Numbered from the stretch's first letter, positions 1 to 4,899 are shown. The stretch is DNA of 5,325 bases from JAOZHU01 sp964506435 (GCA_964506435.1 CAZDLK010000081.1:1-5325); one strand, 5' to 3'. The notes: generated by a model from the sequence alone, not told the origin. Numbers and translations are program-made.

Positions 1-33
1 TTTTCACCCAGTTGTCTTTATTATCTGGTTATG

Positions 34-40
34 TTTATAC
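34..40 (+). promoter_or_regulatory. Putative TATA box of the PUA-domain gene
   Basis: TTTATAC lies about 30 bases before the ribosome site and 40 bases before the GTG start. With the usual archaeal TATA-to-start distance of roughly 25 bases, transcription would begin near 63-66 and give a leader of about 15 bases. This is judged by position and base composition only. Confidence 0.4.
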
Positions 41-68
41 TTGTCGAATCAAAAAAGCATGGAGAAAC

Positions 69-73
69 GGTGA
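69..73 (+). promoter_or_regulatory. Ribosome binding site deciding the GTG start of the PUA gene
   Basis: GGTGA matches the anti-Shine-Dalgarno end of archaeal 16S rRNA (AUCACCUCC) and lies six bases before the GTG at 80. No in-frame ATG is available near this point, so this site supports GTG as the true start. Confidence 0.6.
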
Positions 74-79
74 AACCTC

Positions 80-550
80 GTGGACGAAGCTTTGACTCGC
101 GTTAGAAGCACCGCGGACTACCAATTCGGCAAAAACGTAGGCGCCATACTCTTCCCAGAAAACGTGGAAATCCAATACTCAAAAGCAACAGGCAGAATAC
201 GCTACGTGAACTTGAACGGCGAAAGACTTGCCACGCTCCGCCCCACTGACGGCTTGCTATCGCTCAGCATCACCGCAGCCAAACGCATAGTTGATAACGC
301 AATCCCAGTTCAATGTTTCGTCACAGTACAGAATAACGTGGCAGAGTTCATTGCCGACGGCGGCGACGTGTTCGCAGTGCACGTGGTTAAAGCAGATGAG
401 GCAATTCACGCGAAGGATGAAGTTATCGTTGTGGATGAAGCGGACAAGGTTTTAGCAGTTGGCCGCGCTATGCTGTCAAGCGCAGAAATGAAAGCGTTCA
501 AAAAAGGAGCCGCCGTCAAAGTCAGACACAGCAACAAAAAACAAAGCTAA
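80..550 (+). CDS. PUA-domain protein, like the C-terminal part of archaeosine tRNA-guanine transglycosylase
   Basis: This 156-residue basic protein starts at GTG. Residues 12-75 resemble the pre-PUA (C2) domain of archaeal tRNA-guanine transglycosylase: FGKNVGAILFPENVE near 16-30, TGRIRYV near 37-43, then GERLATLRPTDGL near 47-59. Residues 76-150 form a PUA RNA-binding fold, with FVTVQNNVAEFIADGGDVFA near 80-99, then AKDEVIVVDE, AVGRAML and KGAAVKVRH at the end. In the full enzyme (about 500-600 residues) these domains grip the tRNA so that guanine 15 can be replaced by a 7-deazaguanine on the way to archaeosine. No catalytic barrel is present here, so the protein is either a partner subunit of a split enzyme or a separate RNA-binding protein. 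The gene converges with the kelch gene across 73 bases. Fold assignment is firm; the exact tRNA role is inferred. Confidence 0.85.
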   Translation: MDEALTRVRSTADYQFGKNVGAILFPENVEIQYSKATGRIRYVNLNGERLATLRPTDGLLSLSITAAKRIVDNAIPVQCFVTVQNNVAEFIADGGDVFAVHVVKADEAIHAKDEVIVVDEADKVLAVGRAMLSSAEMKAFKKGAAVKVRHSNKKQS

Positions 551-623
551 GTATGATTCGAAAACGCGCGATTTTCTAGACTACGACCAAAGTTGAAGTT
601 GAGTACTCTAAGATAATGGCTTC

Positions 624-1022
624 TTAGTTTGTGTTTTTTCTGTGTCTTTTCTTGAGCGCTATTGCGGTTATGCTGATTATTGCGATGGCTGCTGTTACAC
701 CTGCTGCGGCGTAGGTGAATTCAAGTTGCTGATTTGAAGAAGGTGACGGCGAAGGAGAAACAGACGGGGAAGCAACTGGTGAAGGTGAAGGAGATGGTGA
801 TGGAGAAGGAAACGGCGATGGGTCGGGTGTGCCGTAGCCGATGGGCGTGTACTGCTCATTCACCGCTAGGGGCGCGTAATCACCAGGAAACTCGTAAGAA
901 TGACCTCCCATAACGTATAAAGTATCATTAACGATGGCAATACCAAAATTATAGCGGTTTGTGGGTGCATCAGTGCCCCAACTCCAACTATCGTTTACAG
1001 GGTCATAAACTCCAACATGTTC
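624..1022 (-). CDS. Kelch protein, 3' frame: sixth blade, Pro/Ser stalk and membrane anchor
   Basis: This frame is open from 1025 and resumes the kelch homology at 1022 (EHVGVYDP), continuing for 132 codons to TAA at 626-624. It supplies the sixth blade, ending in LYVMGG, then the likely ring-closing strand NEQYTPIGYG, about 32 residues of alternating Pro and Ser, a hydrophobic helix (FTYAAAGVTAAIAIISITA and a few more residues) and a basic cytoplasmic end. The first ATG in frame is at 911 inside the blade. A gene finder would start there and give a 95-residue product, but I see no convincing ribosome site, so it is probably not a separate gene. Confidence 0.7.
   Translation of the reverse strand, partial: EHVGVYDPVNDSWSWGTDAPTNRYNFGIAIVNDTLYVMGGHSYEFPGDYAPLAVNEQYTPIGYGTPDPSPFPSPSPSPSPSPVASPSVSPSPSPSSNQQLEFTYAAAGVTAAIAIISITAIALKKRHRKNTN
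735..830 (-). repeat. Low-complexity Pro/Ser-coding tract
   Basis: The tract encodes the stalk between propeller and membrane helix: mostly Ser-Pro dipeptides with a few Val, Ala and Phe residues. On the + strand it reads as purine-rich six-base units such as GGTGAA and GGAGAT. The units vary at third positions, which suggests selection on the peptide rather than recent slippage. Such stretches often vary in length between strains. Confidence 0.8.
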
Positions 1023-1836
1023 CGTCTAAAACATAGATGCGTTTAGGAGCCAATATGCCCGTTGTTGTAGCCGCCGCCACACCACCCAAGAGCGGAGATG
1101 CACCCGAACCCCAAACATCAGACTCCGGATCGTATATTCCCAGAAAAGAACCTGAGACTGATCCTATGACGTATATTTTATTGTCAAATACTGCCGAGGC
1201 AGAACCAAAGAAGGTGGCAGACAGCATCGGTTCTTTTGTGATCCAAGTATCCGTTGCCGGATCATAGACCTCATTAACATTTAGAAACGAATATTCCTCG
1301 TCGAGTCCATCTCCGCCTATCAGATAGATTTTGCCGTTAACAACATTTGCCTGAAGAAAAGCTCTAGCCGTAGGCATAGCTGTTTTGTTTTCCCATGTGT
1401 TTGTTGCGGGATCGTAGACTTCATTTACCCCAGTATAACCGCTACTAGTTTTTCCGCCTATACAGTAAATTTTGTTTTGATAGACCACTATAGCAAAAAC
1501 AGCTCTTGGAGTCGGCATGTCCGCTCTAAAGACCCATGTGTCCGACACTGGATCATACTCTTCGTTTGTGCCTACAACCACCGCAGCAGTGCTACCAGCG
1601 TAAACAGCAGAACCAATACTGCTTGATATAAATCCGCTTGAGGTGACGCCCCCAATAGCGTATATTTTTCCCTCAACTACAGCAACGCCCAGTCCGCTTC
1701 TTGCCTCCTGCATCGGCGCCTTCGACACCCAAGAATCCTCAACCACAACAGCAGAAGACAACACAGGATTAGCTACCATGATGCATGACGCTGTCAGAAA
1801 GACGAGAACAAACAATAGCGCAGCGTGTTTACTCAT
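1003..1836 (-). CDS. Kelch protein, 5' frame: signal peptide and five blades
   Basis: The ATG at 1836 is chosen over the upstream TTG at 1902 because it has GGGAG five bases before it and directly begins a signal peptide: MSKHA, then a hydrophobic run ALLFVLVFLTASCIMVA, with likely cleavage near residue 28. The extra 22 residues from the TTG would bury that signal. Five kelch blades follow at about residues 35-63, 92-128, 138-175, 188-226 and 233-271. Most show the pattern YDPxxxxW...MPxxR...KIYxIGG; the clearest is NEVYDPATNTW with KIYLIGG. A longer Ser/Ala/Val-rich loop separates blades one and two. Homology ends at Asp271, then six unrelated residues and a TGA follow, because the frame is lost. 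The 277-residue product alone would lack the ring closure and the membrane anchor. Confidence 0.75.
   Translation of the reverse strand: MSKHAALLFVLVFLTASCIMVANPVLSSAVVVEDSWVSKAPMQEARSGLGVAVVEGKIYAIGGVTSSGFISSSIGSAVYAGSTAAVVVGTNEEYDPVSDTWVFRADMPTPRAVFAIVVYQNKIYCIGGKTSSGYTGVNEVYDPATNTWENKTAMPTARAFLQANVVNGKIYLIGGDGLDEEYSFLNVNEVYDPATDTWITKEPMLSATFFGSASAVFDNKIYVIGSVSGSFLGIYDPESDVWGSGASPLLGGVAAATTTGILAPKRIYVLDGTCWSL
1021..1028 (-). other. Frameshift junction in the kelch gene
   Basis: The upstream frame reads GTT TTA GAC and then GGA. The downstream frame resumes with GAA CAT GTT GGA at 1022, so one base (a G at 1023 or 1022) is extra, or two are missing. The downstream frame has a TAG at 1028-1026, so the change must lie within a few bases of this point. 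Confidence 0.75.
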
Positions 1837-1841
1837 GCTTA

Positions 1842-1846
1842 CTCCC
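1842..1846 (-). promoter_or_regulatory. Ribosome binding site deciding the kelch start
   Basis: GGGAG lies five bases before the ATG at 1836. The TTG at 1902 has no comparable site and would add a polar extension before the signal peptide. Confidence 0.5.
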
Positions 1847-1879
1847 GCACCACGTAAGGCTGCTTTCACGGTAAAAGCG

Positions 1880-1888
1880 TTTTTATCA
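1880..1888 (-). promoter_or_regulatory. Putative TATA box of the kelch gene
   Basis: On the minus strand TGATAAAAA lies about 45 bases before the ATG at 1836. A start about 25 bases downstream would leave a leader of roughly 20 bases containing the GGGAG site. The spacing is right for an archaeal promoter. It also implies that transcription starts after the TTG at 1902, again favouring the ATG start. Confidence 0.45.
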
Positions 1889-1891
1889 AGG

Positions 1892-1931
1892 TTTCTTGAC
1901 AAAACAAGTCTTTACAAGTTTTCTTGACAAA
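1892..1931. repeat. Paired direct repeats upstream of the kelch TATA box, possible operator
   Basis: TTTCTTGACAAA occurs exactly twice, at 1892-1903 and 1920-1931, 28 bases apart start to start. Between them ACAAGT occurs twice, ten bases apart (1904-1909 and 1914-1919), about one helical turn. The block sits immediately upstream of the TATA-like box, where archaeal activators commonly bind. The repeats are seen directly; the operator role is inferred. Confidence 0.45.
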
Positions 1932-1935
1932 CAGC

Positions 1936-2061
1936 ATATTTGGAGCCTATTAGTGGTTCATTGCAGTAACCTATAGGGGGTAGGTCAGCAACGACTTTTT
2001 CAACGCTATATAAAGCTGCCTTAAATAAGGGGGTATAGACTGCGCCGAGCACTAGAGCACA
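1936..2061 (-). repeat. Diverged 126-bp repeat, copy A (inverted partner at 4637-4762)
   Basis: Read on the minus strand this segment aligns without gaps to 4637-4762 on the plus strand, 82 of 126 bases identical by hand count. The last 48 bases (1986 down to 1939) match at 39 positions, including two 13-base identical runs, GACCTACCCCCTA and TAGGCTCCAAATA. It lies inside a 74-codon open frame (2136-1912) that I do not call as a gene: it has no ribosome site, begins directly behind the pgk T-tract and has no recognised homology. In that frame copy A ends with ALYS, then DLPPIGYCNEPLIGSKY, and copy B has a similar peptide. This could be a decayed small gene, one end of a mobile element or a conserved RNA. 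Confidence 0.65.
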
Positions 2062-2140
2062 GCATACTCTAATAATTACTTGGCTGCCAATTTGTTTCTG
2101 CAGGCTATCCGCACACAGAACACAACGGCAAAGCATGCCT

Positions 2141-2163
2141 AAAAATAAAAAGAAAAGGAAAGT
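2141..2163 (-). terminator. T-rich terminator downstream of pgk
   Basis: Directly after the pgk stop the minus strand reads a pyrimidine-rich run with TTTCC, TTTTC, TTTTTA and TTTTTA blocks and no stable hairpin. Archaeal RNA polymerase terminates on such T-runs, so this probably ends the gap-pgk transcript before repeat copy A. Confidence 0.6.
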
Positions 2164-2164
2164 T

Positions 2165-3397
2165 TTAGATTGTTTTCTTCTTAACTGCGTTCTCTAACGC
2201 CACAACGCCTGGAAGCTTCTTACCCATCAGAAACTCGATTAAAGCGCCGCCAGCAGTGCTAATGTAGCTGATTTTCTTCGACAAACCATACTCCTGTATC
2301 GCCGCAATCGTGTTTCCGCCTCCAGCAAGCGAAAACGCCTTCGAACCAGCAATAGCCTCAAAAACCTTCTTCGTCCCATAATTGAAATCCTTGTTCTCGT
2401 ACACACCCATTGGACCGCTAACCACGATGGATTTGGCTTTGCTGATGATTCCCGCGTAGTTTTCCACTGTTTTCGCGCCTAAATCAAAAATCGAGTATTC
2501 AGTTGGCAACTTGCTAACCGGCATCTCCTTTCTTTTGCCGCCGACATCAAGGGCAACATCCTCGGGCATGAGAACCTTACCGGGATACTGCTTGATAAGC
2601 GCCTGAATCCCCGGAACAAGCCCCATAAGCTCCTTTTTTGCTAGGAAAGCCATGTTGTTCTTGCCCAAATCCACGCCTTTCGCCGCAAGAAACAACTGCG
2701 CAGTCACACCGCCAACAACAACGTAATCCGCGATGCCGTTGCCCAGCACGTACTTGCTGATCTCCAAAGAATCATCCGCTTTCGCACCGCCCATCACGTA
2801 AACACAAGGCTTCTCAGGCTTCTCCAACGCTCTAGCCAATGATTTCAGTTCGCGCTCCATAATACGCCCAGCAACAGAAGGCAACACTGCAGTGAAGCCC
2901 ACCATAGAAACGTGACCACGGTGCGCAGCTGCAAACGCGTCATTCACGAATAAATCCGCTAAAGGTGCAAGATTCTGCACGAGCTCGCTCTTAGCGTGCT
3001 GCTCAGGTGTGCCGTTTTTGGTTTCTCCGTCCAAACTGCGCACGTTTTCAAGCACAAGAATTTCTCCGCCTTTTAACGCTTTAATTGCCTTTTTCGCTTT
3101 GTCACCGCATACGTCGTCAACGTACTGCACTGGGCGTTTGAGGATTTTCCCAAGGATCTCCGCGTGCTGCTTCAGCGGCGTGTAGTCTGCATCGCCTTTT
3201 CTTCCCTGATGCGCAAGAATGACGGTTTTAGCGCCTCTTTCTGCGAGTTCTTTGATAGTGGCTTCTGCATGCGCTTTGATGCGTACGTCGCTTGTGACGT
3301 TTTTTGTTTCTGGGTCAATTTCGCTGTTGAAATCCACCCTTACGAGGACAACTTTGTCTTTTACTTCAACATCATCTAATGTTAGATACTTCGCCAT
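2165..3397 (-). CDS. pgk: Phosphoglycerate kinase
   Basis: This enzyme reversibly transfers phosphate from 1,3-bisphosphoglycerate to ADP, giving 3-phosphoglycerate and ATP, in the cytoplasm. From the ATG at 3397 it is 410 residues, the normal archaeal length. The N-terminal substrate domain shows VRVDFN (19-24), DVRI (37-40), AHQGRKGD (near 62-69), LENVRS (near 116-121) and FVNDAFAAAHRGH (near 150-162). The C-terminal nucleotide domain shows MGGAKADDS (near 202-210), MPEDVALD, VSGPMGVYE (near 326-334), AGGGNT (near 358-363) and STAGGALIEFLMGKKLPGV near the end. The AHQGR and SGPMGVYE forms fit archaeal PGKs. A GTG four codons upstream (3409) is possible, but AGTGAT seven bases before the ATG favours 3397. 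It lies 76 bases downstream of gap and is probably co-transcribed, with a possible promoter of its own. The GGGN at 359-362 is slightly unusual. Confidence 0.97.
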   Translation of the reverse strand: MAKYLTLDDVEVKDKVVLVRVDFNSEIDPETKNVTSDVRIKAHAEATIKELAERGAKTVILAHQGRKGDADYTPLKQHAEILGKILKRPVQYVDDVCGDKAKKAIKALKGGEILVLENVRSLDGETKNGTPEQHAKSELVQNLAPLADLFVNDAFAAAHRGHVSMVGFTAVLPSVAGRIMERELKSLARALEKPEKPCVYVMGGAKADDSLEISKYVLGNGIADYVVVGGVTAQLFLAAKGVDLGKNNMAFLAKKELMGLVPGIQALIKQYPGKVLMPEDVALDVGGKRKEMPVSKLPTEYSIFDLGAKTVENYAGIISKAKSIVVSGPMGVYENKDFNYGTKKVFEAIAGSKAFSLAGGGNTIAAIQEYGLSKKISYISTAGGALIEFLMGKKLPGVVALENAVKKKTI

Positions 3398-3404
3398 ATT
3401 GCAT

Positions 3405-3410
3405 ATCACT
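3405..3410 (-). promoter_or_regulatory. Ribosome binding site deciding the pgk start
   Basis: AGTGAT, a partial match to the archaeal GGTGAT consensus, is seven bases before the ATG at 3397. It contains the alternative GTG at 3409, so that GTG is more likely part of the ribosome site than the start. Confidence 0.5.
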
Positions 3411-3426
3411 CTCTCATGTGTTAACT

Positions 3427-3440
3427 GAAAAAGAAAAATA
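3427..3440 (-). terminator. T-rich tract between gap and pgk, possible partial terminator
   Basis: On the minus strand TATTTTTCTTTTTC lies between the gap stop and the pgk start. Runs like this slow or release archaeal RNA polymerase, so some gap transcripts may end here. It is shorter and less T-rich than the tract after pgk, so read-through is likely. Confidence 0.4.
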
Positions 3441-3449
3441 GGTAGTGGG

Positions 3450-3457
3450 TTTTAAAG
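3450..3457 (-). promoter_or_regulatory. Possible internal TATA box for pgk
   Basis: CTTTAAAA on the minus strand lies just after the gap stop and about 53 bases before the pgk ATG. A start about 25 bases further on (near 3427) would give pgk a short leader with its ribosome site. It could supply pgk independently of gap. AT-rich intergenic sequence makes chance matches common. Confidence 0.35.
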
Positions 3458-3473
3458 TTTAAGCTCTACGCGC

Positions 3474-4493
3474 TTAGAATCCTGCTTTTTTGCCTACTAA
3501 CTCGATGAGCTCAACCATACGGTTGCTGAAGCCCCACTCGTTGTCGTACCACGCAAAGACCTTAACGAAGTTACTCTTCTCGCCTAGAACCATAGTCAAC
3601 TGCGCATCAAAAACTGCTGAATAAGTACTGTGAAGCACATCACTTGAGACAATTGGATCTTCAGTGTATTCGAGTATGCCTTTAAGCGAGCCTTCAGCTG
3701 CTTCCTTCATAGCTGCATTGATCTCTTCTTTAGTGACTTCTTTGCCTAACACTGCGGTTAGATCAACAATGGACACGTCTGGTGTCGGAACACGCAGCGA
3801 ATAACCGTTCATTTTGCCTGCACAGCTTGGCAAGACTACACCGATTGCTTTGGCTGCGCCTGTGCTTGTTGGAATAATATTCAATGCTGCTGCGCGCGCT
3901 CTGCGTGGGTCCTTGTGCACTAGGTCCTGTATTCTCTGGTCGTTTGTGTAGCTGTGGCATGTTGTCATAAGTGCTTTTTCGAGCCCAAAGTTGTCGGCTA
4001 AGACTTTGCTGACTGGCGCAAGGCAGTTGGTTGTGCAGCTGGCGTTGCTGAGGATGTTGTGCTTCTCTGGATCATAGTTGCTTTCGTTTACGCCTAAAAC
4101 GAATGTCGCGTCTGGGTCTGTTGCTGGTGCGCTGATGAGGACTTTTTTGGCTCCTGCTGCGAGGTGTTTGCTTGCGCCTTCGCGGTTAGTGAATAAGCCC
4201 GTGGATTCTACTGCCATGTACACGCCTAGGTCTTTCCATGGAAGCGCTGCAGGGTCTCTTTGGCTGAGGACTTTGAGTTCTTTTCCACAAACAACCAGAT
4301 TGGTGCCTTCGACTTCTACGGTGCCTGGGAATCTTCCGTGAACTGAGTCATATTTCAGCAGTTGCGCGTTTGTTTTGGCGTCTGCTAGGTCGTTGATGGC
4401 TACGAAATCTATGTTGGCTTTGCGTTCAATTGCTGCTCTGTAAAGGAGTCTGCCGATTCTTCCGAAACCGTTTATTCCTACTTTTATCGCCAT
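3474..4493 (-). CDS. gap: Glyceraldehyde-3-phosphate dehydrogenase, bacterial-type (class I)
   Basis: This enzyme reversibly oxidises glyceraldehyde 3-phosphate with phosphate to 1,3-bisphosphoglycerate, the substrate of the PGK encoded next to it. The 339-residue length is typical of bacterial and eukaryotic class I enzymes. Residues 1-15 carry the Rossmann motif INGFGRIGR. AIND ends at Asp35, which favours NAD over NADP. The catalytic centre SNASCTTNCLAP puts the active cysteine at 153, with the partner histidine in TTCHSYTNDQ at 180. STSTGAAKA-like and LRVPTPDVS segments (near 209-242) and the C-terminal WYDNEWGFSNR (315-325) complete the family signature. The usual archaeal class II enzyme has a different N-terminus and a different cysteine motif, so this gene probably came from bacteria, perhaps long ago. 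ATG at 4493 is preceded by AGGTGAT five bases upstream. It is the first gene of the pair with pgk. Confidence 0.97.
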   Translation of the reverse strand: MAIKVGINGFGRIGRLLYRAAIERKANIDFVAINDLADAKTNAQLLKYDSVHGRFPGTVEVEGTNLVVCGKELKVLSQRDPAALPWKDLGVYMAVESTGLFTNREGASKHLAAGAKKVLISAPATDPDATFVLGVNESNYDPEKHNILSNASCTTNCLAPVSKVLADNFGLEKALMTTCHSYTNDQRIQDLVHKDPRRARAAALNIIPTSTGAAKAIGVVLPSCAGKMNGYSLRVPTPDVSIVDLTAVLGKEVTKEEINAAMKEAAEGSLKGILEYTEDPIVSSDVLHSTYSAVFDAQLTMVLGEKSNFVKVFAWYDNEWGFSNRMVELIELVGKKAGF

Positions 4494-4498
4494 TATAA

Positions 4499-4505
4499 AT
4501 CACCT
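4499..4505 (-). promoter_or_regulatory. Ribosome binding site of gap
   Basis: AGGTGAT is a seven-base match to the archaeal anti-Shine-Dalgarno sequence, five bases before the ATG. It is the strongest ribosome site in the window, consistent with a highly expressed central-metabolism gene. Confidence 0.65.
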
Positions 4506-4531
4506 ATGTTTTTCGAGTTTAACAGCGGGTT

Positions 4532-4545
4532 TATCTTAATTAATT
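4532..4545 (-). promoter_or_regulatory. Putative TATA region of the gap-pgk operon
   Basis: The minus strand reads AATTAATTAAGATA about 40-50 bases before the gap ATG, preceded by GGAAA-rich sequence that could serve as a BRE. Transcription would begin near 4515, leaving a leader of about 20 bases with the AGGTGAT site. The exact box within this AT-rich run is uncertain. Confidence 0.45.
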
Positions 4546-4636
4546 TTCCGACCGAAAGATGTTGATTGGGCTTTGAACAACAAATTAACAAACTTTGGTT
4601 ACTTATGCTAATTTTTGCCGCCGCTGCCAGACCATT

Positions 4637-4762
4637 TATGCTCTATCGCGTGAAAAAACTATACTCCTCTTACTTAAAGGCGCTCTATACAGTTCTGCGA
4701 GAGGCTTTACAGACCTACCCCCTACTGGTTTCTGCAATAAGTTTCTATTAGGCTCCAAATAA
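4637..4762 (+). repeat. Diverged 126-bp repeat, copy B (inverted partner at 1936-2061)
   Basis: On the plus strand this matches copy A read on the minus strand, so the two copies face away from each other across pgk-gap. Its best-conserved part, 4712-4759, is at the end facing proS. In the frame shared with copy A, the sequence is open from about 4589 to TAA at 4760-4762. It could encode about 55 residues from a TTG at 4595, including FCRRC, then KGALYS and DLPPTGFCNKFLLGSK. There is no ATG and no ribosome site, so this looks like a gene remnant or a non-coding element rather than an active gene. Synonymous-looking differences against copy A (TTA/CTA, TAT/TAC, AGC/AGT, AAG/AAA) hint at coding ancestry. 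Confidence 0.65.
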
Positions 4763-4840
4763 TGATGAGCTTAGCCTTCTCAATCATTAAAGCTGAACTG
4801 CTATTCTCGGGTTACGCTGGACACTTGCGTTGTTCAGGCT
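4760..4840 (+). other. Two potential hairpins between repeat B and proS
   Basis: Hairpin one (4760-4789) pairs TAATGATGAG with CTCAATCATTA, ten base pairs with one bulged A and a nine-base loop. Hairpin two (4791-4840) pairs AGCTGAAC with GTTCAGGCT with one bulged G, and encloses a smaller ACGC/GCGT stem. Neither is followed by a T-run, so they are not standard terminators. They lie upstream of the likely proS transcription start. Found by eye; no folding energy was computed. Confidence 0.3.
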
Positions 4841-4867
4841 GTTTTGTGCAAAGTTTCTGCGTTATCG

Positions 4868-4873
4868 TTATAT
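4868..4873 (+). promoter_or_regulatory. Weak TATA-like box before proS
   Basis: TTATAT is the most TATA-like sequence near proS. Standard spacing would place the start near 4895, almost on the ribosome site, which is tighter than expected. The real promoter may therefore lie elsewhere in the intergenic region. Confidence 0.25.
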
Positions 4874-4892
4874 GCAGCTAGTGCAAAACAGA

Positions 4893-4899
4893 AGGAGAG
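4893..4899 (+). promoter_or_regulatory. Ribosome binding site of proS
   Basis: AGGAGAG lies seven bases before the ATG at 4907, a good match and spacing that fixes this ATG as the start. Confidence 0.6.

Larger units (their letters stand above)
624..1836 (-). pseudogene. Secreted kelch beta-propeller protein with C-terminal membrane anchor, split by a one-base frameshift
   Basis: Read as one gene with one base skipped at about 1023, this encodes about 403 residues. It has an N-terminal signal peptide, six kelch blades, a Pro/Ser-rich stalk, one transmembrane helix and a basic tail (KKRHRK). That is the architecture of an archaeal surface protein held in the membrane by its C-terminus, with the propeller outside, probably binding protein or polysaccharide. 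Blade six (GVYDPVNDSW to LYVMGG) and the closing strand NEQYTPIGYG lie only in the second frame, so the ring cannot close without the shift. The first frame stops at 1003 after a short unrelated tail (GTCWSL). The second frame is closed upstream by a TAG at 1028-1026. Both parts are otherwise free of stops and well conserved, which suggests a very recent mutation or a sequencing/assembly error rather than an old pseudogene. The ligand is unknown. Confidence 0.75.

Noticed and set aside
59..73. Four-codon upstream frame (ATG GAG AAA CGG TGA) before the PUA gene
   Set aside because: Its stop overlaps the PUA ribosome site, which could suggest a leader peptide, but it would itself begin near the predicted transcription start with no ribosome site. 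Probably chance.
560..576. GAAAA/TTTTC hairpin after the PUA gene as a bidirectional terminator
   Set aside because: Only five pairs around a seven-base CG-rich loop that pairs poorly, with a short T-run; too weak to call.
1003..1028. Programmed +1 frameshifting in the kelch gene
   Set aside because: There is no slippery homopolymer or recognised shift signal at the junction, and kelch surface proteins are not known to use it. Error or mutation is simpler.
1037..1927. Plus-strand open frames opposite the kelch gene (1037-1267, 1643-1927)
   Set aside because: Antisense shadows of a gene with clear kelch homology; no homology or start signals of their own.
1912..2136. 74-codon minus-strand open frame covering repeat copy A
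   Set aside because: It has an ATG, but no ribosome site, follows the pgk terminator directly, runs into the kelch promoter repeats and has no recognised homology. Kept as a repeat with possible coding ancestry rather than a gene.
4566..4751. 61-codon plus-strand open frame starting at TTG
   Set aside because: It is in a different frame from the one that is conserved between the two repeat copies, has no ribosome site and lies partly over the gap promoter region.
4762..4796. C/D-box small RNA (ATGATGA then CTGA)
   Set aside because: The C and D box sequences occur about 25 bases apart, but there is no internal D'/C' pair and no closing terminal stem, and the C box is inside a predicted hairpin.
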